64,000 bases of DNA, from the NCBI GenBank assembly GCA_015521685.1, contig WANT01000030.1, positions 1-64,000 of the forward strand. Direction: 5' to 3'. The DNA is from Aeropyrum sp. (GTDB taxonomy: Archaea; Thermoproteota; Thermoprotei_A; Sulfolobales; Acidilobaceae). Below are positions 32,845 through 40,459 of this stretch, piece by piece. The notes beneath the pieces were generated by a model. It worked only from the letters and a program-made list of their open reading frames with translations. It ran no database searches and was not told the DNA's origin. How positions within the stretch are numbered: position 1 is the first letter of the stretch; each line of letters begins with the position of its first letter. Made by a program: the position numbers and the translations under genes.

Positions 32845-34627
32845 GCCTCCTCAACTGCCTTCTATACATCTCCAAGAGCTCCTGGGGTGTTGTGGCGTCC
32901 TCAGGCCTCTTATCATCCCTCCACCTTATGAACCTGGGGAACCTTATGCTTATCCCCACTCCAGGCCTGACCGAGTCTAGGCAGCATGTATGTAGTGGGG
33001 ATAGCGTCAGCTCAGCGCCTAGTATCTCGGCCACAATCCGGGGCTCAACCCATACGTCAGGCTCTAGCTTGGATGATACTCTTGGATGCTTCCTGGGTAT
33101 AATTAGAGGCTTCAGCATTTCATTCATCCTATCCAGCTCCTCATCCGTAAACCCTGTAGCAACCTTACAGACTGTTGGGAACACGTCCCTCTCGGGGTCG
33201 TAGGCCGCCATCAGGAGGCTGCTGAGCTTGCCCCCCCTCTTGCCTCTTCCGTAGAACGCCCCCACGACGACGAGATCCACTGTATCTATCATCTCGCTCT
33301 TGTAGTCCCTCTTCAGCTTAACCCATAGCCAGCCCCGGACTCCAGCAGTGTATACCGACTCCCTGTGGATAGCCTTTATCATAACCCCCTCGGCGCCGTC
33401 CTCTACGGCTTTAAGGAAAAAGTTCCACACCTCCTCAGCGCTGTCAGTCTCCACATACTCAGCCATCCTCCACGAGTCGCTCTCCTGGACAATGCTAGCC
33501 AGCCTATCTTTCCTAACTGGGAGGGGTGCTTGGGTGAGGTCCTCACCGTCCACATAGAGGGCGTCGAAGAGGAACACCGCGACTGGGACCTCCCTCATAA
33601 CCCTGTGTATATCGTGCTTCCTCTTGCGGTGCATGAGGACCTGGAATGGCTGCAGCTCTAGGGTGTTAGGGTCTATAGCGACTATCTCGCCCTCTACTAT
33701 CGCGTTCTCAGCCCTCAGGCCTTCGCGTGCCATCTCAACGACGTCGGGATACATTCTAGTTATGTTCTCGAGCCTCCTGGAGAAGATGGTGATTTCGCCG
33801 CCCTTCTTGTGTATCTGAGCCCTCTCACCATCATATTTATACTCAACTATAGCCCGTCCTCCCACCTTCTTGAGAATCTCCCCAGGATCTCTCCCCCTCT
33901 CCGCTAGCATGGGTCTTATCGGGACGCCCACCTCGGGCTTAACTCCCCGGAGCGCGTCTACACCCCTCGACGCCACTATCTCGGCTATAAAGCCTAAGTC
34001 CGCTCTAAGGTTGTAGGCCCTCTCTATGACTGGCCGGGCGTGAACTCCACCACCATAGGCTACTGCTAGGGCATCGAGTATGGTGGCGTCTCCAATACCT
34101 ACTCGGAGGCGGCCCTCGACAAACCTAACGATGTATTTGGCCTCTATAGGCTCGGCGTCAGCCAGGAGCCCTGCCAGAAGCCTCAACTTCAGATCCCTAC
34201 TACCCTCTCCCTGGGCCAGCGCGATCCTGTAGAGCGTGGTGTATACCCTAGTTACGGTGAGCTCCTCCCTCCCCCTATCCATGAAAGCTTCTAGGGTAAC
34301 ACCCTTCGAGCCCCTAGCCCTATACTCTCTAGCTAGCCTCTCGGCGACGCTACCTAAATCTCCTATATTCTTGTAGAGCTTGTCAACGCTAGACTCGGTT
34401 GACTTGTACGCCAGTGCAATAGCCTTCGCCAGAAGCTTTTCCCCTACCCCTAGCTCAGGTAAGCCCTTCCAGTCGGGCCCTAGCTTCCCCTGAATGATGT
34501 AAACAACCTTACCTATAACGCCAGGGGGAGCATCCTTCAGGAGCCTCGACAGTAGTAGAGTTAGCTGGGTTCTAGAGGTTATCCTCTCCATCGATGAGAA
34601 AGCCTCTGCCACAACCCTAAAAGGCAT
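32816..34627 (-). CDS. lig: ATP-dependent DNA ligase
   Basis: About 603 residues. Adenylation motif KYDGER (about 250-255) with the nucleotidyl lysine, later EGEIVA, EGVMIK and WVKLKRDY motifs (III-V), an N-terminal DNA-binding helical domain and C-terminal OB domain. Seals nicks in replication and repair. The family begins at MPFRVVAEAF, so ATG 34627 is chosen; TTG 34651 is in frame. A TATA-like TTATTTAAG near 34667-34680 predicts transcription start near 34647. First gene of the leftward operon. Confidence 0.95.
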   Translation of the reverse strand: MPFRVVAEAFSSMERITSRTQLTLLLSRLLKDAPPGVIGKVVYIIQGKLGPDWKGLPELGVGEKLLAKAIALAYKSTESSVDKLYKNIGDLGSVAERLAREYRARGSKGVTLEAFMDRGREELTVTRVYTTLYRIALAQGEGSRDLKLRLLAGLLADAEPIEAKYIVRFVEGRLRVGIGDATILDALAVAYGGGVHARPVIERAYNLRADLGFIAEIVASRGVDALRGVKPEVGVPIRPMLAERGRDPGEILKKVGGRAIVEYKYDGERAQIHKKGGEITIFSRRLENITRMYPDVVEMAREGLRAENAIVEGEIVAIDPNTLELQPFQVLMHRKRKHDIHRVMREVPVAVFLFDALYVDGEDLTQAPLPVRKDRLASIVQESDSWRMAEYVETDSAEEVWNFFLKAVEDGAEGVMIKAIHRESVYTAGVRGWLWVKLKRDYKSEMIDTVDLVVVGAFYGRGKRGGKLSSLLMAAYDPERDVFPTVCKVATGFTDEELDRMNEMLKPLIIPRKHPRVSSKLEPDVWVEPRIVAEILGAELTLSPLHTCCLDSVRPGVGISIRFPRFIRWRDDKRPEDATTPQELLEMYRRQLRRLEEEAEAGL

Positions 34628-34721
34628 ATCCCCGCCAGGATCGCTAGGCAAGGAGAACCCCCACTTAAATAACTATCATGTACTCTGCGTACTTGAATAG
34701 GGGTCAGCCAGCCCTTCTGAG

Positions 34722-34730
34722 ACATTAACC
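34722..34730 (+). promoter_or_regulatory. TATA-like box for candidate RNA
   Basis: ACATTAACC; about 26 bases downstream lies the G-run that starts the candidate structured RNA (34755-34845). Confidence 0.35.
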
Positions 34731-34754
34731 TCCTAAGAACCAAGCAATAGCATT

Positions 34755-34845
34755 AGGGGGCGATGAGGACGACCTGGCAAGTCCGAGACCGCTAGCCCTT
34801 GGCTAGCGGCCCATGAGTCGAAGTCGGGGTTTAACGAGCCCCCGC
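34755..34845 (+). ncRNA. Candidate structured RNA
   Basis: In the 335-base gap between lig and the m5C methyltransferase gene. Closing stem GGGGGC (34756-34761) and GCCCCC (34838-34843). Inside, GATGA precedes a GGAC/GTCC stem followed by GA, the tandem-GA arrangement of a kink-turn (L7Ae-binding) motif. A nine-pair hairpin CCGCTAGCC-CTT-GGCTAGCGG follows at 34789-34809. A TATA-like box stands 26 bases upstream of the G-run. Not a tRNA, since no T-arm is present, and the RNA class is unassigned. The rest of the gap shows only a small CAGCCC/GGGCTG hairpin at 34918-34942. Confidence 0.4.
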
Positions 34846-34962
34846 CTCGATGCTAGCAGATTAATCCCGCATCCACAGCGATACAATGAGGGGGATGATT
34901 AGGCCGACATAGGCGGACAGCCCAAATTGTTAGCGTGGGCTGGATGATGTGGGGTCAATGGA

Positions 34963-36129
34963 ATGACCGGTAGCGGTCTATGCGGCACATGGATAAGCTA
35001 TGACTTGGGGCTGGCCGAGGTCCTAGACTCATCCTCAGGCCCGCTATGCCACCTAGTTAGGAGGCTGGAGAGACCTCCGGACAGGCTATACGTTAGAGTT
35101 AACACGCTGAAGATAGGCGTCGACGAGTATCTGCAGGTCCTGAGTGAGAGGGGACTCAACTTCAGCGTAGACGAGGACATCCCTGAGGCGGTTTGGCATC
35201 CAGTCGAAGGGCCCCTAAAATGGGAGTATCGGGGTAAGAGGGTTGTTGCCGATAAGATTGCAAGCGAGTCAGTGTTGATGGGGAGCGACCTCTACGCGCC
35301 CGGAGTGGTAGACGCGAGGGGTGTTGACAGGGGTGACGAAGTTGTCGTCGTGTCTCCGAATGGAAGGATCGTGGGGGGAGGCGTCGCAGCCATGTCCTGG
35401 CGGGAGATTAGGCTGAAGCGCCGCGGGCTAGCTGTGAGGATAACGAAACCTGTCTTCAGGGCGCCGCGTGTTTCGGAGCTCCCCGGCTTCCTAGAGGGGC
35501 TGATATACGGTCAGAGCATTACTTCGATGTATGTAGCTAGGGCTCTAGACCCTAGGCCTGGCTGGACTATAGTGGATCTCAATGCAGCCCCGGGCGGGAA
35601 GGTCAGCCACGTGGCTCAGCTTGTTGGGCCGCGTTCCAGGATTATAGCCTTCGACAGGCCTAGCAAGATCCCCGTTCTCGAGGAGACGCTGAGACGGCTT
35701 GGTGTTTGGTGGGCCGAGACAATCGGTGGCGATTCCAGAAAGGCTGATGGACTGGTGAAGGGTACTGCTGGCAAGGTTGACGCAGTCCTAGTCGACCCTC
35801 CCTGCACCAATATTGGAGTCATACCAAAGGTCCACGACTCCAAGACTCTCAGGCAGTCTATAGCCGCGTCAAGGTATCAAGAGTCGTTCATAAAGGCGGC
35901 CTACAGGCTGCTGAAGCCCGGAGGGCTACTTGCATACTCCACTTGCACCCTGAGTAGCCTGGAAAACGAGCTCGTGGTGGCTAGGGCGGAGAATCTCGGG
36001 TTAAGGCTTTCGTGGTCTTGGGGAGTAAAGCCGTCTAGAGGCCGGAGAACTAGCCTAGGATTCAGGTGGGAGCCGCACAGGGATGGCACACCTGGATTCT
36101 TCCTAGCCGTCCTAGAGAAGGTAGGCTAG
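34963..36129 (+). CDS. NSUN/RsmB-type RNA (cytosine-5) methyltransferase with PUA domain
   Basis: 388 residues. N-terminal part includes RVNTLKI and an embedded PUA-like domain (about 85-170, DLYAPGVVDARGVDRGDEVVV). SAM-binding NAAPGGK (about 207-213), DPPCTNIG (about 271-278) with one catalytic Cys, and STCTLSSLENE (about 322-332) with the second. Methylates C5 of cytosine in tRNA or rRNA; the PUA domain points to tRNA or structured RNA. ATG start. Convergent with the PIN gene, overlapping by four bases. Confidence 0.92.
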   Translation: MTGSGLCGTWISYDLGLAEVLDSSSGPLCHLVRRLERPPDRLYVRVNTLKIGVDEYLQVLSERGLNFSVDEDIPEAVWHPVEGPLKWEYRGKRVVADKIASESVLMGSDLYAPGVVDARGVDRGDEVVVVSPNGRIVGGGVAAMSWREIRLKRRGLAVRITKPVFRAPRVSELPGFLEGLIYGQSITSMYVARALDPRPGWTIVDLNAAPGGKVSHVAQLVGPRSRIIAFDRPSKIPVLEETLRRLGVWWAETIGGDSRKADGLVKGTAGKVDAVLVDPPCTNIGVIPKVHDSKTLRQSIAASRYQESFIKAAYRLLKPGGLLAYSTCTLSSLENELVVARAENLGLRLSWSWGVKPSRGRRTSLGFRWEPHRDGTPGFFLAVLEKVG

Positions 36130-36548
36130 CTATTGCCGACACCCTTATACCTGAGCCTGACAACCCTCACTCCAGCAGACATAGAGGCCTTCTGGAGCGA
36201 GTAGTCGTCGGTAGCTACTGCCACGTCAATCCCGCACTCTTTGAGCCCTATAGCTAGGGCGAGAACCTCGAGGTCTGTGCCGCTTAGCCTTCCTAGTACC
36301 TTGGAGTTCTTAGCGGCTTTTATTGCCCTATCAACCCACGTTCTTGGTACATCCACCACTTCTAGCCTACCTACGCTCTGGAGTGTCTCTAGAATTGCGA
36401 GACTATACCTATCCCTAACCTCGCTTATTACGCTGTGCGTCGTCGCGAGGCAGTCCCTGAAGGCTGTGGCCTTTCCTGAGATGAATGCTGCTGTGTCCAA
36501 TACTATTACACTACCAGTATGCGAGCAGCCTTGTGTACAGCCTCTCAT
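36126..36548 (-). CDS. Nob1-like PIN-domain endoribonuclease
   Basis: 140 residues. PIN-domain acidic residues: VLDTAAF (about 16-22), the SEVRDR glutamate (about 42), GTDLEVLALA (about 89) and VATDDYS (about 110). The pattern is that of Nob1, which makes the final 16S 3'-end cut in archaea. The protein stops soon after the PIN domain and lacks the usual C-terminal zinc ribbon. GGGAGG six bases before ATG supports the start, which lies inside the end of the NAD kinase gene (38-base overlap). Confidence 0.85.
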   Translation of the reverse strand: MRGCTQGCSHTGSVIVLDTAAFISGKATAFRDCLATTHSVISEVRDRYSLAILETLQSVGRLEVVDVPRTWVDRAIKAAKNSKVLGRLSGTDLEVLALAIGLKECGIDVAVATDDYSLQKASMSAGVRVVRLRYKGVGNS

Positions 36549-37353
36549 AGTAGCCCTCCCACCACCTAAACCTGGCTATGCGTACGGGGCTCTTACAAAC
36601 CTCGATATCTACGACGCCTCCGGGCTCTAGCTCGTAAATGTACTGCCCGTCTATGTTGAGGATTAAAGGGTTGCTGTAGACGCTGGCCTCGACGGTGATC
36701 CTGGAGGACTCTGGGACAATTATGCTCCTCAGGAATAGCTGGACAGGGTTTAGGGGGGTCACCACCAGGACTCCCAGCCTCGGGTCTACGACGGGCCCGC
36801 CCGAGCTCAGGCTATACGCCGTGCTCCCTGCGGTGGTCGATACCACAACGCCATCCCCATCAATATTCATGGCGAACTGCCCGTCGACAAGCACATGAAC
36901 CCTGGCCATCTTCGCATTATTCGCTGTTATAGCTGAGTCGTTGAACATACAGGCCTTTGCGTCGCCGTTAACATACACCCTGAACCGCGGGTACTCCGCT
37001 TCACGGTAGTTACCAGCTAAGAAGTCCCTTACCCTCTCGGCGGCCTCGTACCTCTCAACATCAAGCAGAAACCCCTTCTTACCGGCTTTTATAGTCATGA
37101 ACAGGGGGCTATCCATCTCGCCGAGCCTGAGGAAGGTCCTAAGGAGCGTCCCATCACCACCTATAACAATGACTCTCTCCGGAGGGTTCACGCCCACATC
37201 GAACCTTCTATACTCGGAGAGGAATCCGGCCTCCACAGTAGTATCTACTAGGACACCGTACCCCTCCCTCTCTAGCTCCCTCACAACGATCCTCGCGATC
37301 TCCTCAGCTATGCTGCTATTCCTCTTGACAACAATCCCAACATCGCTAGGCAT
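36511..37353 (-). CDS. nadK: NAD kinase
   Basis: About 280 residues. GGDGTLLRTF (about 65-74) is the catalytic GGDGT loop; FNDSAITANN (NE/D-type motif, about 135) and the glycine-rich TTAGSTAYSLSSGGP (about 170-184) complete the NAD kinase signature. Phosphorylates NAD to NADP. ATG 37353 is chosen; GTG 37365 is an in-frame alternative. Operon with the Nob1-like PIN gene through overlap. Confidence 0.93.
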   Translation of the reverse strand: MPSDVGIVVKRNSSIAEEIARIVVRELEREGYGVLVDTTVEAGFLSEYRRFDVGVNPPERVIVIGGDGTLLRTFLRLGEMDSPLFMTIKAGKKGFLLDVERYEAAERVRDFLAGNYREAEYPRFRVYVNGDAKACMFNDSAITANNAKMARVHVLVDGQFAMNIDGDGVVVSTTAGSTAYSLSSGGPVVDPRLGVLVVTPLNPVQLFLRSIIVPESSRITVEASVYSNPLILNIDGQYIYELEPGGVVDIEVCKSPVRIARFRWWEGYYERLYTRLLAYW

Positions 37354-37469
37354 GGCGCTATGCACCTAGGGTCCTCTCTCAACCTTGTGAGGGCCTATCT
37401 GAGACCCCCTGCTGGTGGGCTTCACTATTCAAAGGTCTCAATGCGGAGCCTAAATTATCCTGGGAGGGT

Positions 37470-38516
37470 ATGGCAGGCGTGGGTGGAGGACCTCAGTGTG
37501 TCTCGGTAGAGCTGAGGGATGCGGAGAGGGCTATCAAAGCTCTTAAGAGCCTTAGCTTGATGGCTAGGGACTACAAGCCCGTAAGGCTGGGTGGGAGGCT
37601 TCTTATCCCAGTGGTGGATAGCTCTGAGGCTGTAGAGCATCTAGCAACTATAGGTATAGGCGTGGAGGGATGCGAGGCCAGCTTCCCATTGAGGAAGAAG
37701 CCTCGGCGCCTGCGGGAACTAGGCTTTCACGGGGTATCGGGCTACTCTCTCGTGGGGGACATAGCGGTCTTCAGCAGGAGGCTCGGAGGCCCCCCACTAG
37801 AGGTATACAGGGAGGCTGCACAAGCCCTTCTCGACGAGAACAGGGGCGTGAGATCAGCATACCTAAAGGAGTATACAGGCGGCGACTATAGGGTACAGAG
37901 TCTCGTACACCTAGCTGGGGAGGAGCGGACAACAACTGTGCACAAGGAGTACGGGCTGGAGTTTGAGGTTGATATTGCTAGGGTCTACTTCAACCCTCGC
38001 CTTGCCGGCGAGCACAGGGCTATAGCAGATAGTATAGGCGAGGGCGAGAAGGTGCTCGACATGTTTTCCGGGGTAGGAGGATTCTCTATACATGCTGCTA
38101 GCTTGAGGAGGGTTTGGGTTGTGGCAAACGATCTAAACCCCCATGCAGCAATGCTGGCAGCCCGCAACGCACGCCGCAACAGGAGAAGACTCAAAGGGGT
38201 GGTTGCTGTGATGAGGTCTGACGCCTCCAAGCTCCCGGCCATACTTAGGCCTGTCTTCAACACGATTATAATGAACCACCCCACAGCCTCGAGGAATTTC
38301 GCTGTCCACGCATGCCGCCTTACGGCCGGGAAGTCGAGGATAATATACTACACCCTCTCTACGTCATGCCACGACGCCAGAGACGAGGCTTTCACCGTAT
38401 TTAACCACAGATGCTGCGGCGCGGTGGAGGTGGGGTGGTGTAAAAACGTGGTAGACTATAGCCCCAGCATGTCCGTATACAGGGTAGAGGTGGGTGTCAA
38501 GGGGGCAAAGCTGTGA
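37470..38516 (+). CDS. trm5: tRNA (guanine-37-N1) methyltransferase Trm5
   Basis: 348 residues. YGLEFEVDIARVYFNPRLAGEHRAIA (about 155-180) and VLDMFSGVGGFSIHAA (about 196-211) are the Trm5 Rossmann-fold signatures. The catalytic N-x-P motif appears as MNHP (about 269), where MNLP is common. It makes m1G37, preventing frameshifting, and supplies the substrate for Taw1 (17138). It could alternatively be a Taw2-like transferase of the same family; the size and motif favour Trm5. Convergent with fbp, four bases apart. Confidence 0.85.
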   Translation: MAGVGGGPQCVSVELRDAERAIKALKSLSLMARDYKPVRLGGRLLIPVVDSSEAVEHLATIGIGVEGCEASFPLRKKPRRLRELGFHGVSGYSLVGDIAVFSRRLGGPPLEVYREAAQALLDENRGVRSAYLKEYTGGDYRVQSLVHLAGEERTTTVHKEYGLEFEVDIARVYFNPRLAGEHRAIADSIGEGEKVLDMFSGVGGFSIHAASLRRVWVVANDLNPHAAMLAARNARRNRRRLKGVVAVMRSDASKLPAILRPVFNTIIMNHPTASRNFAVHACRLTAGKSRIIYYTLSTSCHDARDEAFTVFNHRCCGAVEVGWCKNVVDYSPSMSVYRVEVGVKGAKL

Positions 38517-38520
38517 AGGC

Positions 38521-39693
38521 CTAGTCTACGTCCGATGCCCCCGAAAGCTCCTCGCTATGCTTTACCCTGGGCTTGTAGCCCATCTCTACCGGCTTGAACC
38601 TGTCCTTGAGCCTCTTGAGGACCTCGGGCAGAGTGGTGTATTCCATCTCTTCAGGGCCTAGCCTATGAGGCATGAAAGGCCCGTGCCTCCTCAGGTAGTC
38701 GGCTACCTCTTGGGCCTTTCTCCTAGCCTCGTCGAAGGCCGGGTCGTCGAACAAGTCTGCAGGGCCTATGAGCTCCCCATTCTTAACCTGGAATCCTAGC
38801 GCTAGAACCCTTGGTGGCCCGTCGAATCTAGACACCTTGGAGTCCTTGAGGCCCACAGGCATCAGAGGCCCGTGATGGCTGCCCCTCATCCAACCTGCCA
38901 CTAGGTGGGGGAATGCGAATGGCTCTAGGACCTCGCCGACTGCTGGAAAGCCGCTCTGAGCCCTCACAATCATGACTGGATCATCCTTACCCACGTACCT
39001 CCCAGCTATAAGGCTGAGCCTCTCGCTGCTCACAACCGCTGCTATCTCCCCATCGCTCTTCCTGTACACCCTCTTGACGACGTACCTTGCAGGAGTCCCT
39101 ATGAGGGCCAGGAGGTCGTAGGACTCCTCGGGCGTCTTCAGCTCGACCGCTTTACCCTCGAAGACGTCGAGGACCTCGAAGGTGAAGCCTCCATGGAGCC
39201 TGGGGTCTATGACTAGGCCTGCAGTGTTGAAGGGGTCGGCGAAGATCCTGTAGAGTGGTAGGTTGAAGGCGCCGGGCTCTGTCTTGTCAGCCATGAACAC
39301 AACTATGGGTTCGCTGGGCCTCTCGACGAACTCCATCTCGGCGACGCCAGGCCCCATACCCCTGATGTTACCGCTGAAGGCGTCGCTCAGAAGATCCTGG
39401 CCAGCAGCATACAGGCCGAGGTCCTTAGCGACTTTTGTCGCTTCTTTGAATGCGGTCCACGCTAGCTCGTGCACCTCGTGGTTGTCGACGCCCTTGAAGT
39501 GTGTCATGATGAGCTGTAGATCGTCTCCAGCGTTCGTAACGTAGAAGCTCTTGATGACGCCTTTCCTCTTTGCCTCGGCTAAGACGCGGCTTGCGGCGAG
39601 GATTGTATCGGGGTGAACTCGGTGGTGGCCAGCTAGGCTCCCGATGTCGGCCTTGATAACGCTGATGGTGGTTGTCCTCCCCGATTCTGACAC
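38521..39693 (-). CDS. fbp: Bifunctional fructose-1,6-bisphosphate aldolase/phosphatase
   Basis: About 390 residues. KADIGSLAGHHRVHPD near the N-terminus supplies metal and substrate ligands; NTAGLVIDPRLHGGF and the FPHLVAGWMRGSHHGPLMP block are diagnostic of the ancestral archaeal FBPA/P, which turns triose phosphates into fructose-6-phosphate in gluconeogenesis. GTG 39693 fits the family start; ATG 39723 is upstream of the transcription start predicted from either TATA-like element (39707-39717, 39729-39737). Confidence 0.95.
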   Translation of the reverse strand: MSESGRTTTISVIKADIGSLAGHHRVHPDTILAASRVLAEAKRKGVIKSFYVTNAGDDLQLIMTHFKGVDNHEVHELAWTAFKEATKVAKDLGLYAAGQDLLSDAFSGNIRGMGPGVAEMEFVERPSEPIVVFMADKTEPGAFNLPLYRIFADPFNTAGLVIDPRLHGGFTFEVLDVFEGKAVELKTPEESYDLLALIGTPARYVVKRVYRKSDGEIAAVVSSERLSLIAGRYVGKDDPVMIVRAQSGFPAVGEVLEPFAFPHLVAGWMRGSHHGPLMPVGLKDSKVSRFDGPPRVLALGFQVKNGELIGPADLFDDPAFDEARRKAQEVADYLRRHGPFMPHRLGPEEMEYTTLPEVLKRLKDRFKPVEMGYKPRVKHSEELSGASDVD

Positions 39694-39874
39694 GGCTAGC
39701 GCACCTGACTTAAAGTGTATCATCTAGGCCTCAAATAAGCCATAATCGGCTTGAGCCTTACTAGTAGCTTATACTAAGGCTTGTGGTATTACTTCAGGGC
39801 TGGCACAAGTCTAGGCGTTCCCAGGATACCATATCCTATCAAACATAGAATCCTATACTCTGAACTAGAAGTGG

Positions 39875-40459
39875 ATGGGTAAGCGCCTATTGGCCCGATC
39901 CCGTAACGGCAACGGCCTTAGGATCTCGAGGTTGCACGCCGCGGTTCAAAGTATAGTGGCGGGATGGCTGGAGGCCCAAGGCTTCGACGCTTCCGTCGAG
40001 GAGTTTATTGGTGAGGACCTTGTTGCCGATGTCTACGCCGAGAGTCCATGGGGCTCCATAATCGTGGAGGTGGAGACTGGATTCATAGATCCTAAGGCTG
40101 TAGCCACACCCGAGAGGTACCTCCTGGCCAAGATTCTGGTGAAGGCCTCGAGATACTCGCGCTACGCCGACGCTTTCGCCGTAGCCTTCCCATCATTCGT
40201 CCAAGTCGACGGAGCCGCCCTCCAGAGGATACTATCGGGAGACCTATCGATCCTAGGCGGTGGAGGGGCTTGGGAGGTGATCAGGCTAGTGAAGAGGCCT
40301 AGGCTTGGTAGTTTGCTCGACGCTAGGGTAGACGCCATACTAAGTGTTAATGTTAGCGAGAGGATTGTGAAGACTTTGAGCCTTACAGATAGGGGGTTTA
40401 GAGTCCTTGGTGGGCTATGCTGCGTAGAACAGCTTCCTAGCCCTCTGCATCCTATCTAG
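39875..40459 (+). CDS. Predicted PD-(D/E)xK-like nuclease, unassigned
   Basis: 194 residues, no named family. The first half reads like a restriction-endonuclease fold: helix RISRLHAAVQSIVAGWLEAQG, then DLVADVYAESPWGSIIVEVET (Asp ... Glu-Val-Glu; the lysine expected in the third position is Glu or displaced), followed by a helix with ERYLLAKILVKASRYSRYADAF. DNA- or RNA-cleaving activity is inferred from this pattern only. ATG start. Its 3' end overlaps the convergent ABCE1 gene by 45 bases. Confidence 0.65.
   Translation: MGKRLLARSRNGNGLRISRLHAAVQSIVAGWLEAQGFDASVEEFIGEDLVADVYAESPWGSIIVEVETGFIDPKAVATPERYLLAKILVKASRYSRYADAFAVAFPSFVQVDGAALQRILSGDLSILGGGGAWEVIRLVKRPRLGSLLDARVDAILSVNVSERIVKTLSLTDRGFRVLGGLCCVEQLPSPLHPI

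Noticed and set aside
34755-34845. Reading the structured segment as a class II tRNA
   Set aside because: The GGAC/GTCC arm with a GG-containing loop resembles a D-arm, but there is no T-loop (TTCRANY), and the anticodon arm would have a nine-pair stem with a three-base loop.
40415-40459. 45-base overlap of the nuclease-like gene and ABCE1 as a possible misannotated end
   Set aside because: Both frames stop naturally, and ABCE1 homologues extend to this region; convergent overlap is accepted.
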